Shown here: piece by piece, positions 1 to 8,503 of the stretch
Layout: every line of letters starts with the position of its first letter
Position numbering within the stretch: position 1 is the first letter of the stretch
From: Urechidicola croceus
GTDB taxonomy: Bacteria > Bacteroidota > Bacteroidia > Flavobacteriales > Flavobacteriaceae
Direction: 5' to 3'
Assembly (NCBI RefSeq): GCF_001761325.1
Contig: NZ_CP017478.1
Location: 874,001 to 938,000 of the forward strand
DNA: 64,000 nt
Program-made: the position numbers and the translations under genes
Notes under the pieces: generated by a model
The model's database searches: none
Seen by the model: only the letters and a program-made list of their open reading frames with translations
Told to the model about the DNA's origin: nothing

Positions 1-41
1 TCTTTACAAGGCTTTTAACATACCACTAAAATACTATTTAT

Positions 42-488
42 ATGGATAATATTACTATCAAGATAATTTCAAAAGACGATATATATGACATTATTCCTTT
101 ATTAAAACAATTGAATGATAAAACTCCAGAAGATATATTAAAAAATCGCCTTTTAGAAATGGTTGAACAAAACTATGAATGTGCAGTTATGTATGCCAAT
201 AAAACTTTAATAGGTGTTTGTGGTATGTGGTTTATGACTCGACATTATATTGGAAAAAGTATGGAAATTGATCATGTGATTATTGATCACAACTATAGAG
301 ATTTAGGTTTAGGAAAACGTTTTTTTAGTTGGATTTATAATTATGCTAAAGATAAAGGATGTGATGCTAGTGAGTTAAATGCGTATGTGCAAAATCAAAA
401 AAGTCATAAATTTTATTTTAATGAAGGTTATAATATTTATGGTTTTCATTTTTTGAAAATTTTAAGAGGCGATAAAAAATTTTATTAA
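42..488 (+). CDS. GNAT-family N-acetyltransferase
   Basis: 148 residues, a single GNAT fold. The family transfers an acetyl group from acetyl-CoA to an amine. The acetyl-CoA loop is visible as RDLGLGKRFF near residues 87-96, matching the family R/Q-x-x-G-x-G/A pattern. The preceding beta strand reads EIDHVIIDHNYR, and the end FYFNEGYNIYGFHF is the usual C-terminal part. The substrate cannot be read from the sequence. The gene opens the window with only 41 bases upstream, so its operon context is unseen. It ends about 60 bases before the tRNA-Gly gene, which has its own promoter. Confidence 0.85.
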   Translation: MDNITIKIISKDDIYDIIPLLKQLNDKTPEDILKNRLLEMVEQNYECAVMYANKTLIGVCGMWFMTRHYIGKSMEIDHVIIDHNYRDLGLGKRFFSWIYNYAKDKGCDASELNAYVQNQKSHKFYFNEGYNIYGFHFLKILRGDKKFY

Positions 489-506
489 TTTTTTTAAAAA
501 AAATGC

Positions 507-536
507 TTGTTTTAGATAGAACTCGTTGTATATTTG
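507..536 (+). promoter_or_regulatory. Promoter of the tRNA-Gly gene
   Basis: TTG at 507-509, a 19-base spacer, then TATATTTG at 529-536. This fits the Bacteroidota -33/-7 consensus (TTG, 17-23 bases, TAnnTTTG). Transcription would begin a few bases before the tRNA 5' end at 548. Confidence 0.8.
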
Positions 537-547
537 CAGTCGGAAAT

Positions 548-620
548 GCGAAAGTAGCTCAGTTGGTAGAGCGTCAGCCTTCCAAGCTGAATGTCGCCGG
601 TTCGAACCCGGTCTTTCGCT
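548..620 (+). tRNA. tRNA-Gly (anticodon TCC)
   Basis: Full cloverleaf. The acceptor arm GCGAAAG (548-554) pairs with CTTTCGC (613-619). The anticodon stem TCAGC/GCTGA encloses the loop CTTCCAA, with anticodon TCC at 581-583. The T arm is GCCGG-TTCGAAC-CCGGT (the loop TTCGAAC is seen directly). The discriminator base is T620. CCA is not encoded. It has its own promoter and is followed by a strong terminator. Confidence 0.97.
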
Positions 621-630
621 CAACAAAAAA

Positions 631-658
631 CTCTGATGATTTCATCAGAGTTTTTTTT
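631..658. terminator. Bidirectional terminator between tRNA-Gly and the rhomboid gene
   Basis: The arms CTCTGATGA and TCATCAGAG enclose a 2-base loop. T8 follows on the plus strand, and a run of A precedes it (T on the minus strand). It can therefore end both the tRNA and the convergent rhomboid gene, whose stop is at 661. Confidence 0.9.
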
Positions 659-660
659 AT

Positions 661-1308
661 TTAATTCTTGCTTAATTTTTTCTCAAAAATAAATAATAGC
701 AAAATCGGAATACCCAAAATTATTACCATTTTAGTATTTTGAGATAAAACATCTGGAAATAATAAAAGTGTAAGTGCAAACCCACCTATTGCACCTCCTA
801 AATGGGCACTATGCCCTATATTCCCTACACTGTTTTTCATACCATAAATTGAATATAATAAATATCCTAACCCAAAAATGTAGCCTGGAATATCAAAAAA
901 TGGAAAGAATATAAATCCTAAAGCCATATCAGGGTATAGCATAATTGCGGCATAAATAACTCCCATAACTGCACCAGAAGCACCAACAGCACTATAATAC
1001 AAATCATCTTTATGGTATGAGAGTGAAAATAATCCTCCAAAAATTAAACTTCCAAAATAAATAAGTAGAAATTTCCATAGACCCAAAATATTGACAACAT
1101 TATCTCCAAAAAAATATAACGTTATCATATTAAAAAGTAAATGTTTTGGGTCTACATGTAGAAAGCCTGAAGTTAACATTCTTAAATACTCACCGTTTTT
1201 AATGGCTCCTATTTGAAATTTATTTTTGTTAAAAAACAATTGATCATTGAAACCCTTCAATGAAAATAAAACATTGGCAACTATAATAAACAATACAACT
1301 TTACTCAT
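661..1308 (-). CDS. Rhomboid-family intramembrane serine protease
   Basis: 215 residues with about six hydrophobic segments. Rhomboids cleave transmembrane helices inside the bilayer using a Ser-His dyad. The nucleophile lies in GASGAVMG (Ser111) and the catalytic His in HSAHLGG (His169). The HxxxN element in TM2 is HLLFN (residues 56-60), and the TM6 glycine-rich GGAIGG follows the His. The length fits a minimal six-TM rhomboid without extra domains. Its natural substrate is unknown. It is divergent from the LpxL-like gene, with a 68-base gap that carries promoters for both. Confidence 0.93.
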   Translation of the reverse strand: MSKVVLFIIVANVLFSLKGFNDQLFFNKNKFQIGAIKNGEYLRMLTSGFLHVDPKHLLFNMITLYFFGDNVVNILGLWKFLLIYFGSLIFGGLFSLSYHKDDLYYSAVGASGAVMGVIYAAIMLYPDMALGFIFFPFFDIPGYIFGLGYLLYSIYGMKNSVGNIGHSAHLGGAIGGFALTLLLFPDVLSQNTKMVIILGIPILLLFIFEKKLSKN

Positions 1309-1336
1309 TTTAAATTTTTATGGAGTGATATGTTAT

Positions 1337-1370
1337 CAAAGATAAAATTATATCCGATATTTGCTGTCAA
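1337..1370 (-). promoter_or_regulatory. Rhomboid promoter, overlapping a divergent promoter
   Basis: On the minus strand, TATCTTTG (1337-1344) is a perfect -7 box. A TTG lies 23 bases upstream (1368-1370). On the plus strand GATATTTG at 1356-1363 is a one-mismatch -7 box for the acyltransferase gene starting at 1377. The two promoters overlap physically. Confidence 0.55.
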
Positions 1371-1376
1371 AAATTA

Positions 1377-2276
1377 ATGCAATTATTAGTTTACATACTC
1401 GTATATCCAATTCTTTGGTTCTTATCTATTCTTCCTTTTAAAGTTCTTTATGCTTTATCCGATTTTATTTCTTTCATATTATATACTATTGTTGGTTATA
1501 GAAAAAAAGTTGTCTTAGAAAATTTAAAAATGGCTTATCCTGAAAAGTCATTAAATGAATTGCTCAAAATTAGACGTGAATTTTATCGTCATTTTGTTGA
1601 TATTTTTATGGAAATGATCAAGTCAATTACAATTTCTGAAAACCAAATGAAAAAGCGTTTTGTTTTTAAGAATATTGATTTTATCAAGAGTTATGAAAAT
1701 CAAAAAAGAAGTATAATACTTATGGGAAGTCATTATGCCAACTGGGAATGGATGGTATATATGGGAAGTCTTATTCAGCATACTGGTACAGCAGTTTTTA
1801 CACCTATTGGCAATAAGTATTTTGAAAAAATGATGCTAAAATCTAGAACAAAATATGGTGCTGTTTTCGTAAAACCAAAATATGCTAGAAAATTTTATGA
1901 AGAAAATGAGAAAAAAGGTCTTTTAACAATAAATGCTTTAGTCAGCGATCAATCTCCTCAATTACAAAAAGCAAAATACTGGACAAATTTTTTAAATGTT
2001 TTTGTACCTGTACATACTGGTGCAGAAGAACTAGCAAAAAAATTGAACCAAGTTGTTGTGTTTTTTGAGGTTAAAAAAGTAAAACGTGGTTATTACACAG
2101 CCGAATTCAAATTACTAGCTGAAAATCCAAGAAAATTACCTGAATATGCAATTACAACACAATTCTTAAAAGAAGTTGAACGTCAAGTAAATACTGCTCC
2201 TGAATATTATTTTTGGACTCATAAACGATTTAAGCACAAAGATAAATATGAAGAGTGGAAAGAATTAAAATCTTAA
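1377..2276 (+). CDS. LpxL/HtrB-like lysophospholipid (lipid A) acyltransferase
   Basis: 299 residues. An N-terminal membrane helix (about residues 5-40) precedes the LPLAT domain. The H-x4-D/E catalytic motif is SHYANWEWM (near residue 118), the equivalent of HFGNWE in lipid A late acyltransferases. These enzymes add secondary acyl chains to lipid A at the inner face of the cytoplasmic membrane. Flavobacteria usually have one or two such proteins, and the exact acceptor cannot be told from sequence. Its stop overlaps the stop of the convergent gene by 4 bases with no terminator between. Confidence 0.88.
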   Translation: MQLLVYILVYPILWFLSILPFKVLYALSDFISFILYTIVGYRKKVVLENLKMAYPEKSLNELLKIRREFYRHFVDIFMEMIKSITISENQMKKRFVFKNIDFIKSYENQKRSIILMGSHYANWEWMVYMGSLIQHTGTAVFTPIGNKYFEKMMLKSRTKYGAVFVKPKYARKFYEENEKKGLLTINALVSDQSPQLQKAKYWTNFLNVFVPVHTGAEELAKKLNQVVVFFEVKKVKRGYYTAEFKLLAENPRKLPEYAITTQFLKEVERQVNTAPEYYFWTHKRFKHKDKYEEWKELKS

Positions 2277-3115
2277 TTTTCAGTTTTATTTAATTGAAAT
2301 CTAACCCCAAATACTACTGCTTTTTCAAAAAATGTGAAATGCTGAGATGCTGAATCAGATTTACTTGAAGTTGTTCTTATATCATCCATATTGATATAAC
2401 CAAATTTAAAATCAGATTGTAAAAAGAAATATTTAAATAAGGTTAAATTCAAACCTATTTTAGCGCTCATACCATAACCTGCAACATTAAAATCATCATA
2501 GCGATCACCTCCAAATAAGGTTGCGTTGGTTTTTGGATATAAAAATCCTACTCCTAAACCTTCAGTTAAATTTAACTCAATTTCGTCAATATAAATTTTT
2601 AATAATTTATTAAGACTATCAAATCTATTTACTTCAACGTTGATATAATTTAAACCATCTGTATGTTCAAAAGTCAAAAAACTATGCGCTAATGTGATAT
2701 CCTCTTGATTGTAAACTCCATCAAATGGTGTTTCTGCATTAATTTCACCATCTATTTTAACTGTTTGATAGTTTTTCATCACATATTTCATATGATCAAC
2801 TCCAATAGAAACATTATAATTTTCTTTAAAAAAATATCCTACTCTAAAATTAGTTTGTGGAATTGTTATTCTACTCGGGTTAAAATAATTTCTAAAAGAA
2901 TACGGAGTAATTTTATCTCTTGCTTCTACATCATATAATGTAAATTCATAATCATCTCCTTTAAAACTTATATCTGATTTACTATAATTGGCAGTATTCC
3001 ACCCCCAAAAAATAAACATTTTTCCTTTATTACTAGTAGTTGTTTGTTTCTCTGATTCTTGTGCATACGACGTTGCACATACTACTAAAAGAAGTAGCGT
3101 TATTATTTTATTCAC
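2273..3115 (-). CDS. Predicted outer-membrane beta-barrel protein
   Basis: 280 residues. It has a clear signal peptide (hydrophobic to about residue 16, then SYAQ). The mature part has many alternating aromatic strands such as NFRVGYFFKENYNVSIGV, typical of a small barrel, and ends KAVVFGVRFQLN. I do not recognise a named family. It starts with GTG at 3115, which overlaps the TAG stop of glmM by one base (TAGTG). Translation is thus probably coupled to glmM, although the products work in different compartments. Confidence 0.75.
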   Translation of the reverse strand: MNKIITLLLLVVCATSYAQESEKQTTTSNKGKMFIFWGWNTANYSKSDISFKGDDYEFTLYDVEARDKITPYSFRNYFNPSRITIPQTNFRVGYFFKENYNVSIGVDHMKYVMKNYQTVKIDGEINAETPFDGVYNQEDITLAHSFLTFEHTDGLNYINVEVNRFDSLNKLLKIYIDEIELNLTEGLGVGFLYPKTNATLFGGDRYDDFNVAGYGMSAKIGLNLTLFKYFFLQSDFKFGYINMDDIRTTSSKSDSASQHFTFFEKAVVFGVRFQLNKTEN

Positions 3116-4503
3116 TAAGCGATAATGTCTTTAATTTCAGAAATTATTCGCTTGGCTAATGCATCAGCATTTTCTTGGGATGTACTTTCTGTATAAATTC
3201 TTATAATTGGTTCTGTATTCGACTTTCTTAAATGCACCCATTCAGTTTCAAAATTGATTTTAACACCATCAATAGTTAAAACATCTTCATTTTGATACTT
3301 GGCTGCCATAGTTTCTAAAATCTTATCAACATCAATTTGAGGTGTTAATTGGATTTTATTTTTACTCATAAAATAACTCGGATAACTATCACGAAGTTCT
3401 TTACATGTCATTTTTGTATTTGCTAAATGAGATAAAAATAACGCAACTCCAACTAATGAATCTCTTCCATAATGAGAAGCTGGATAGATAATCCCACCAT
3501 TTCCTTCACCTCCTATTATTGCATTGGTATCTTTCATTAGTTGTACTACATTAACCTCACCAACTGCACTTGCTTGATATGTTCCTCCGTGTTTTTCGGT
3601 AATATCTCTCAACGCACGAGATGAGGATAGGTTTGAAACTGTATTCCCCACTTTTTTTGATAGTACATAATCTGCACAAGCAACTAATGTATATTCTTCG
3701 CCAAACATAGAACCATCTTCACTAACTAGAGCCAATCTATCTACATCTGGATCTACAACTATACCAAAATCTGCTTTTTCTTTAACAACTAATTCTGAAA
3801 TATCTCCTAAATGTTCTTTTAAAGGTTCTGGGTTATGAGGAAATTGACCATTAGGTTCACAATACAATTTCACACATTCTACTCCTAACCTTTCCAAAAG
3901 TGCTGGTATCGCAATTCCTCCTGTTGAATTTACAGCATCAACAACAACTTTAAATTTAGCCTTACGAATTGCCTCCGTATCTACTAATTCGAGATTCCAC
4001 ACTTCTTCAATATGTAAATTGATAAAATCTCTATTTTTACTATAAACACCAATATCATCAACTTCTGCAAAATCAAAATCCTCATTTTCGGCAATTTCTA
4101 AAATTTCTTTACCGTCTAAACCATTTAAGAATTCTCCTTTTTCATTTAATAATTTCAAGGCATTCCATTGTTTTGGATTGTGTGAAGCTGTCAGAATAAT
4201 TCCTCCATCTGCATTTTCTAGTGGTACAGCAATCTCTACAGTTGGTGTTGTTGACAGACCTAAATCTACCACATCAATTCCAAGACCAACTAATGTATTT
4301 GCTACTAATGAACTAATCATTTTACCAGAAATACGAGCATCACGACCAACAACCACTGTTAATTGATTTTTATTAGGGTTTCTTTTAATTAACCAACTTC
4401 CATAAGCCGACGCAAATTTAACTGCGTCAATTGGTGTTAAATTATCTCCTGATTCACCTCCTATAGTTCCTCGAATTCCTGAAATTGATTTGATTAATGT
4501 CAT
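3115..4503 (-). CDS. glmM: Phosphoglucosamine mutase
   Basis: 462 residues of the alpha-D-phosphohexomutase fold. It interconverts glucosamine-6-phosphate and glucosamine-1-phosphate for UDP-GlcNAc, and so for peptidoglycan and LPS. The phosphoserine loop is TASHNPKQWN (Ser107). The Mg-binding loop is DPDVDR (Asp251, 253, 255). The sugar-binding loop is GEGNGG, and the C-terminal phosphate loop is RKSNTEPIIRIY. The KQWN after the phosphoserine motif is common in Bacteroidota versions. Phosphomannomutase is the alternative, less likely by length and motifs. It has its own consensus promoter and is coupled to the downstream barrel gene. Confidence 0.9.
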   Translation of the reverse strand: MTLIKSISGIRGTIGGESGDNLTPIDAVKFASAYGSWLIKRNPNKNQLTVVVGRDARISGKMISSLVANTLVGLGIDVVDLGLSTTPTVEIAVPLENADGGIILTASHNPKQWNALKLLNEKGEFLNGLDGKEILEIAENEDFDFAEVDDIGVYSKNRDFINLHIEEVWNLELVDTEAIRKAKFKVVVDAVNSTGGIAIPALLERLGVECVKLYCEPNGQFPHNPEPLKEHLGDISELVVKEKADFGIVVDPDVDRLALVSEDGSMFGEEYTLVACADYVLSKKVGNTVSNLSSSRALRDITEKHGGTYQASAVGEVNVVQLMKDTNAIIGGEGNGGIIYPASHYGRDSLVGVALFLSHLANTKMTCKELRDSYPSYFMSKNKIQLTPQIDVDKILETMAAKYQNEDVLTIDGVKINFETEWVHLRKSNTEPIIRIYTESTSQENADALAKRIISEIKDIIA

Positions 4504-4523
4504 ATGTCTTTTTTAACAAGGAA

Positions 4524-4553
4524 CAAATATAAGTGTTTTGATTAAAAATTCAA
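4524..4553 (-). promoter_or_regulatory. glmM promoter
   Basis: Minus strand TATATTTG at 4524-4531 and TTG at 4551-4553 with a 19-base spacer, an exact match to the Bacteroidota consensus. Start codon at 4503. Confidence 0.8.
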
Positions 4554-4576
4554 TATTATTAGATTGTAACTATAAT

Positions 4577-4610
4577 GCAAAAAAAAAGCGCTTCAAAAAT
4601 AGAAGCGCTT
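4577..4610 (-). terminator. rpsA terminator
   Basis: Read on the minus strand, the arms AAGCGCTTC and GAAGCGCTT enclose a 7-base loop and are followed by a long T tract (A run at 4577-4587 on the plus strand). It lies 27 bases after the rpsA stop. Confidence 0.9.
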
Positions 4611-4636
4611 TTAATATTTATATAAATGTCTAGTTA

Positions 4637-6874
4637 TTAGTTACCTTCCATTTTATCTTTAAGTGCTTGTAAAGCATCGTTAGCATCACCTAATGTTGGC
4701 TTTTCAGCGTCATTAGATTTTTTTGCCGCCGATCTGATGTTCTTTTGCTCTTCAGCTCTAAAAATTGCAGAGTGAGATAAAACAATTCTTCTATATTCTT
4801 TATTAAATTCTAATACTTTGAAGTTTACTGTTTCTCCTTTTGCAATTTTACCACCTTCTTCTTTGTCCATGTGACGTCCAGGAACGAAACCTTCAACACC
4901 TTCTTCTAACTCAACGATAGCACCTTTGTCAGTAGTTTCTTTTATTGTTCCTTCGTGGATTGAATCGATAGTATATTTTGCTTCATGAGCATCCCAAGGG
5001 TTTTCTTGAGTTTGTTTATGTCCTAAATTCAATTTACGACCTTCAACATCTAATTCTAATACTTGTACTTTTAATTTATCTCCAATTGATGTGAAATCAG
5101 ATGGATGTTTAACTTTCTTAGTCCAAGATAAATCAGAAATATAAACTAAACCGTCAATTCCTTCTTCTAATTCAACAAACACACCAAAGTTAGTGTAATT
5201 TCTTACAGTACCTTCATGAGTTGAACCTACAGGATATTTCTTAGTAATATCAGTCCAAGGATCTGGATGTAATTGTTTGATACCTAATGACATTTTACGA
5301 TCATCTCTATCTAATGTTAAAACAACTGCTTCAACCTCATCACCAACTTTTACGAAATCTTGTGCAGAACGTAAGTGAGTTGACCAAGACATTTCAGAAA
5401 CGTGAACTAATCCTTCAACACCTTCAGAAACTTCTATAAATGCACCATAATCAGCAATTACAACTACTTTACCTTTTACTTTATCACCAACTTTTAAATC
5501 AGCATTTAAGGCATCCCATGGGTGAGCGTTTAATTGTTTTAATCCTAATTGAATTCTTGTTTTTTGATCATCAAAATCAAGAATTACAACATTTAATTTT
5601 TGGTCTAATTCTAATACTTCACTTGGGTGATTAATTCTACTCCAAGATAAATCAGTAATATGAACTAATCCATCAACACCACCTAAATCAACAAAGACAC
5701 CATAAGAAGTAATGTTTTTAACAACACCTTCTAATACTTGACCTTTTTCTAATTTGCTGATGATATCTTTTTTCTGTAATTCAATATCTGCTTCGATAAG
5801 TGCTTTATGCGAAACTACAACGTTTTTAAATTCGTGGTTGATTTTCACAACTTTGAATTCCATTGTTTTCTCTACATATTGATCGTAATCTCTAATTGGC
5901 TTAACATCAATTTGAGAGCCTGGTAAGAACGCTTCGATTCCGAAAACGTCAACAATCATACCACCACGAGTTCTACATTTTACAAATCCATTTACAACTT
6001 CACCTGTATCATGAGCAGCGATAACTCTATCCCATGCTTTGATTACACGTGCTTTTTTATGAGATAATACTAGTTGACCAGTGATATCTTCTCTTTTGTC
6101 AACCAATACTTCTACTACATCTCCAACCGCTAAGTTAGGGTTGTAACGGAACTCATTTAAAGAAATAACACCTTCTGACTTAGAGTTAATGTCAATAATT
6201 ACTTCTCTTTCAGTTTTTCTTACAATTGTACCATCGATTACTTCTCTTTCAGTTACAAAACCTACAGTACCTTCAAGTGCATCTTCAAAAGCTTTTAACT
6301 TTTCTTCTTCTACTTCTTCGATACCTTGCTCGTACTTGTGCCAATCAAAGTTCTCTAAAAATTCTTCTGGGCTTACTTTTACATCTTCAACCTCTTCAAC
6401 TAAATCAATCTTTTCTTCAATTTCTTCAGTTACTTCTTCTGTAACAGCCTTAGGCGTTACTTCAATTTCTTCTTTGTTTAATTCTTCGCTCACTTTATTT
6501 ACTTTAATTTCTTCATCTGCTTGAACTGACTTTGTATCAGTATATACAGATTGCATTCCTAATTCTTCTACTAATATGGTATAGAAAATTGCTCTATACT
6601 TGTTTCTATTCGATTTTCCGATTTTTTCGATTGTAGTTTCAATAGCAGCATCTAGTACTTCATTGTCTTCCAATCCTAATTTCTTGATTAAAAAGTTCTT
6701 CTTAACTGTTTCTAATTCTTTTTTATCAGAACTTGAAACTTTTTCAGCGTCTACTTTATAAATTGATGGGCCTAATCCTTTGGTAACTGATGCTAATAAG
6801 TCTGCATCTAATCCTAGACCTAATGAATCAACCTCTTTTTGGTATAGGTCGATTTTTTCTTGTAGTTTTGACAT
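4637..6874 (-). CDS. rpsA: Ribosomal protein S1 with N-terminal DUF2853 domain
   Basis: 745 residues. S1 binds mRNA on the 30S subunit. Six S1 (OB-fold) repeats are visible at about 211-273, 290-358, 380-446, 466-533, 551-619 and 639-703. The motif forms are YGVFVDLGGVDGLVHITDLSW and its relatives. Residues 1-112 are unlike S1. They match my memory of the stand-alone DUF2853 family (LASVTKGLGPSIY, KKNFLIKKLGL, SNRNKYRAIFY). A Glu/Lys-rich linker (113-195) joins them. Usual flavobacterial S1 is about 600 residues, so this is about 130 longer. The reading frame is continuous and the ATG at 6874 is the only start that fits. Its promoter lies about 120 bases upstream. Confidence 0.93.
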   Translation of the reverse strand: MSKLQEKIDLYQKEVDSLGLGLDADLLASVTKGLGPSIYKVDAEKVSSSDKKELETVKKNFLIKKLGLEDNEVLDAAIETTIEKIGKSNRNKYRAIFYTILVEELGMQSVYTDTKSVQADEEIKVNKVSEELNKEEIEVTPKAVTEEVTEEIEEKIDLVEEVEDVKVSPEEFLENFDWHKYEQGIEEVEEEKLKAFEDALEGTVGFVTEREVIDGTIVRKTEREVIIDINSKSEGVISLNEFRYNPNLAVGDVVEVLVDKREDITGQLVLSHKKARVIKAWDRVIAAHDTGEVVNGFVKCRTRGGMIVDVFGIEAFLPGSQIDVKPIRDYDQYVEKTMEFKVVKINHEFKNVVVSHKALIEADIELQKKDIISKLEKGQVLEGVVKNITSYGVFVDLGGVDGLVHITDLSWSRINHPSEVLELDQKLNVVILDFDDQKTRIQLGLKQLNAHPWDALNADLKVGDKVKGKVVVIADYGAFIEVSEGVEGLVHVSEMSWSTHLRSAQDFVKVGDEVEAVVLTLDRDDRKMSLGIKQLHPDPWTDITKKYPVGSTHEGTVRNYTNFGVFVELEEGIDGLVYISDLSWTKKVKHPSDFTSIGDKLKVQVLELDVEGRKLNLGHKQTQENPWDAHEAKYTIDSIHEGTIKETTDKGAIVELEEGVEGFVPGRHMDKEEGGKIAKGETVNFKVLEFNKEYRRIVLSHSAIFRAEEQKNIRSAAKKSNDAEKPTLGDANDALQALKDKMEGN

Positions 6875-6996
6875 GATGTCAATAAAAGTTTTGTATCTTA
6901 CTGTTAATCAGATTTTTTAACGAAATTATTAATAAGAGAAATTAATAATATTTTCAAACTCAACCCTTTCAAAATCTGTACTCGCTAAAAGGAGTG

Positions 6997-7027
6997 CAAA
7001 TTTAGTATTTACTATTTAAATTAACAA
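6997..7027 (-). promoter_or_regulatory. rpsA promoter with long leader
   Basis: Minus strand TAAATTTG at 6997-7004 and TTG at 7025-7027 with a 20-base spacer. The predicted start leaves a leader of roughly 115 bases before the ATG at 6874. That is long for this genome, and rpsA leaders are autoregulatory in other bacteria. Confidence 0.7.
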
Positions 7028-7080
7028 ATATTTTTTTAAGTAAATTACAGTACCTCAAAGAATAACAATTTCTGTTGATT

Positions 7081-7836
7081 TTAACTAATCCAATTCTTAA
7101 AATCTCTTACTTTTTCTCGACTTACTATTATTTCTTTTTCGTTAAATGAGTTTAATATAATTTTCAAACGGCTATTCGTATAAGAAATAATGTCTTTAAT
7201 AGTATTGATATTTACAAAGAACTTTCTATTTACCCTAAAAAATATGGTTGGATCGAGTATAGTGTCTAATTGTTCTAATGTATTGTCAATTAAATAATCT
7301 CTAGAATCTGATGTAAAAATATAGGTTCCCTTATTTTCACTATAGAAACATTCTATTTCTTCAACAGCAATCATTTTTAAATGTTGACCTATTTTAACTG
7401 TAAATCGTTCTTTATAATTTTTATCTAAAGGATTGATAAGTAACTTTTTTATTTGATCTAAATCTACTTGAATATTATTTTTTTCTGGTTGATTCATTTT
7501 AAACTTACCTATTGCCTGTTCTAGTTCTTCATCATCTATTGGTTTTAGTAGGTAGTCAATACTATTAAGTTTAAATGCCTTAAGTGCATATTCGTCATAA
7601 GCCGTTGTAAATATTATAGCACTCTTTACCTCTACTTGTTCAAAAATTTCAAAAGATAAACCATCTGATAATTGTATATCTAAAAGTATCAAATCTGGAT
7701 GCTTATTTTCTTTAAACCATCTAATGGCCTCAGATACTGAATGCAACATTGCTTGCGCTTCTATATCTAAATCTAATAGCATTCTAGATAACCTTCTTGC
7801 TGATGGTTTTTCATCTTCAATTATTATAACTTTCAT
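7081..7836 (-). CDS. LytTR-family response regulator
   Basis: 251 residues. A REC domain covers about 1-120. It has the acidic pair EDE (residues 7-9), phospho-acceptor Asp53 in LLDIQLSDG, the Thr in FTTAYDEYA and Lys98 in LLKPID. A LytTR DNA-binding domain covers about 145-250 (KIGQHLKMIAVEEIECFYSE, FFRVNRKFFVNI, VSREKVRDFKNW). LytTR regulators bind pairs of short direct repeats about 21 bases apart. It is last in the minus-strand operon with the histidine kinase and 2TM genes. Two matching repeat pairs sit upstream of the operon and of the TonB receptor gene, and they are its likely targets. Confidence 0.95.
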   Translation of the reverse strand: MKVIIIEDEKPSARRLSRMLLDLDIEAQAMLHSVSEAIRWFKENKHPDLILLDIQLSDGLSFEIFEQVEVKSAIIFTTAYDEYALKAFKLNSIDYLLKPIDDEELEQAIGKFKMNQPEKNNIQVDLDQIKKLLINPLDKNYKERFTVKIGQHLKMIAVEEIECFYSENKGTYIFTSDSRDYLIDNTLEQLDTILDPTIFFRVNRKFFVNINTIKDIISYTNSRLKIILNSFNEKEIIVSREKVRDFKNWIS

Positions 7837-7847
7837 AGTATTTACTC

Positions 7848-8492
7848 TTAATTAAATGGATCTTTATCCATGTACTCTTTAATTTTTCGTTCTTCCCAAC
7901 TTTTAGAAAATGTTAAATTTTTTCCAAAAACTCCAAACCAATGAAAAAACAATCCTATACCCCAAAAGATAGCCGTACTGTAAGTTCCCCAATAGTATAA
8001 AGCTTCTATTGATTGTGAACTATAAAGTATACCAGCAATAAGAAATATGTTTACGGCAACATACCAAAATAAGTGCCAATAAAACCCTTTAATTGCTTTT
8101 ACTTTTTTTTGTGCTCTTATATAGCGATCTTCATCTGTAAAATCCCGTTTCATAATATTTTTTTTTTTAAAATTGTTATTTTCTTCTTCCATAAATTTTT
8201 TCAATTTACGATTCTCCCAATCTTTTGAGAAAAATTTTCTGCTTCCAAATACTCCTATCCAATGAAATAAAATTCCTATTCCCCAAAAAATTGTAGTTGC
8301 AACATAGCCATATCCCATTCCCCAAAATCCATATTCAAAAAAACTTGAAACTTCATTAAAACTAATCAGAACTACTATCCATATAATATTAATAATTACA
8401 TATATAAATAAATGACTGTAAAAACCTTTTATTTCTTTGACTCTTTTATGCGCTTGTAAATACCTATCTTCTTCTGTAAAATTATAATTCAT
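7848..8492 (-). CDS. Tandem 2TM-domain membrane protein (two domains, probable ORF fusion)
   Basis: 214 residues made of two complete copies of the 2TM domain (about 5-105 and 112-210). Each copy has a cytoplasmic RxxKRV-K-x-IKGFYxHL start, two membrane helices and a W-E-x-RK-x-K-x-FM/YM end. The second copy begins IMKRDFTDEDRY with its own Met, as if once a separate gene. The joint lies in an 11-A tract (8158-8168). With ten A the first ORF would stop at a TGA overlapping the second ATG. The 2TM family has no established biochemical function. Here it sits between a histidine kinase and a LytTR regulator. Confidence 0.85.
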   Translation of the reverse strand: MNYNFTEEDRYLQAHKRVKEIKGFYSHLFIYVIINIIWIVVLISFNEVSSFFEYGFWGMGYGYVATTIFWGIGILFHWIGVFGSRKFFSKDWENRKLKKFMEEENNNFKKKNIMKRDFTDEDRYIRAQKKVKAIKGFYWHLFWYVAVNIFLIAGILYSSQSIEALYYWGTYSTAIFWGIGLFFHWFGVFGKNLTFSKSWEERKIKEYMDKDPFN

Positions 8493-8503
8493 TATTTCTT
8501 GAC

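Noticed and set aside
6189-6524. Open frame of 111 codons opposite rpsA, Ser-rich
   Set aside because: It is the mirror of the Glu-rich linker of S1. Low-complexity composition and full overlap with a real gene make it a shadow frame.
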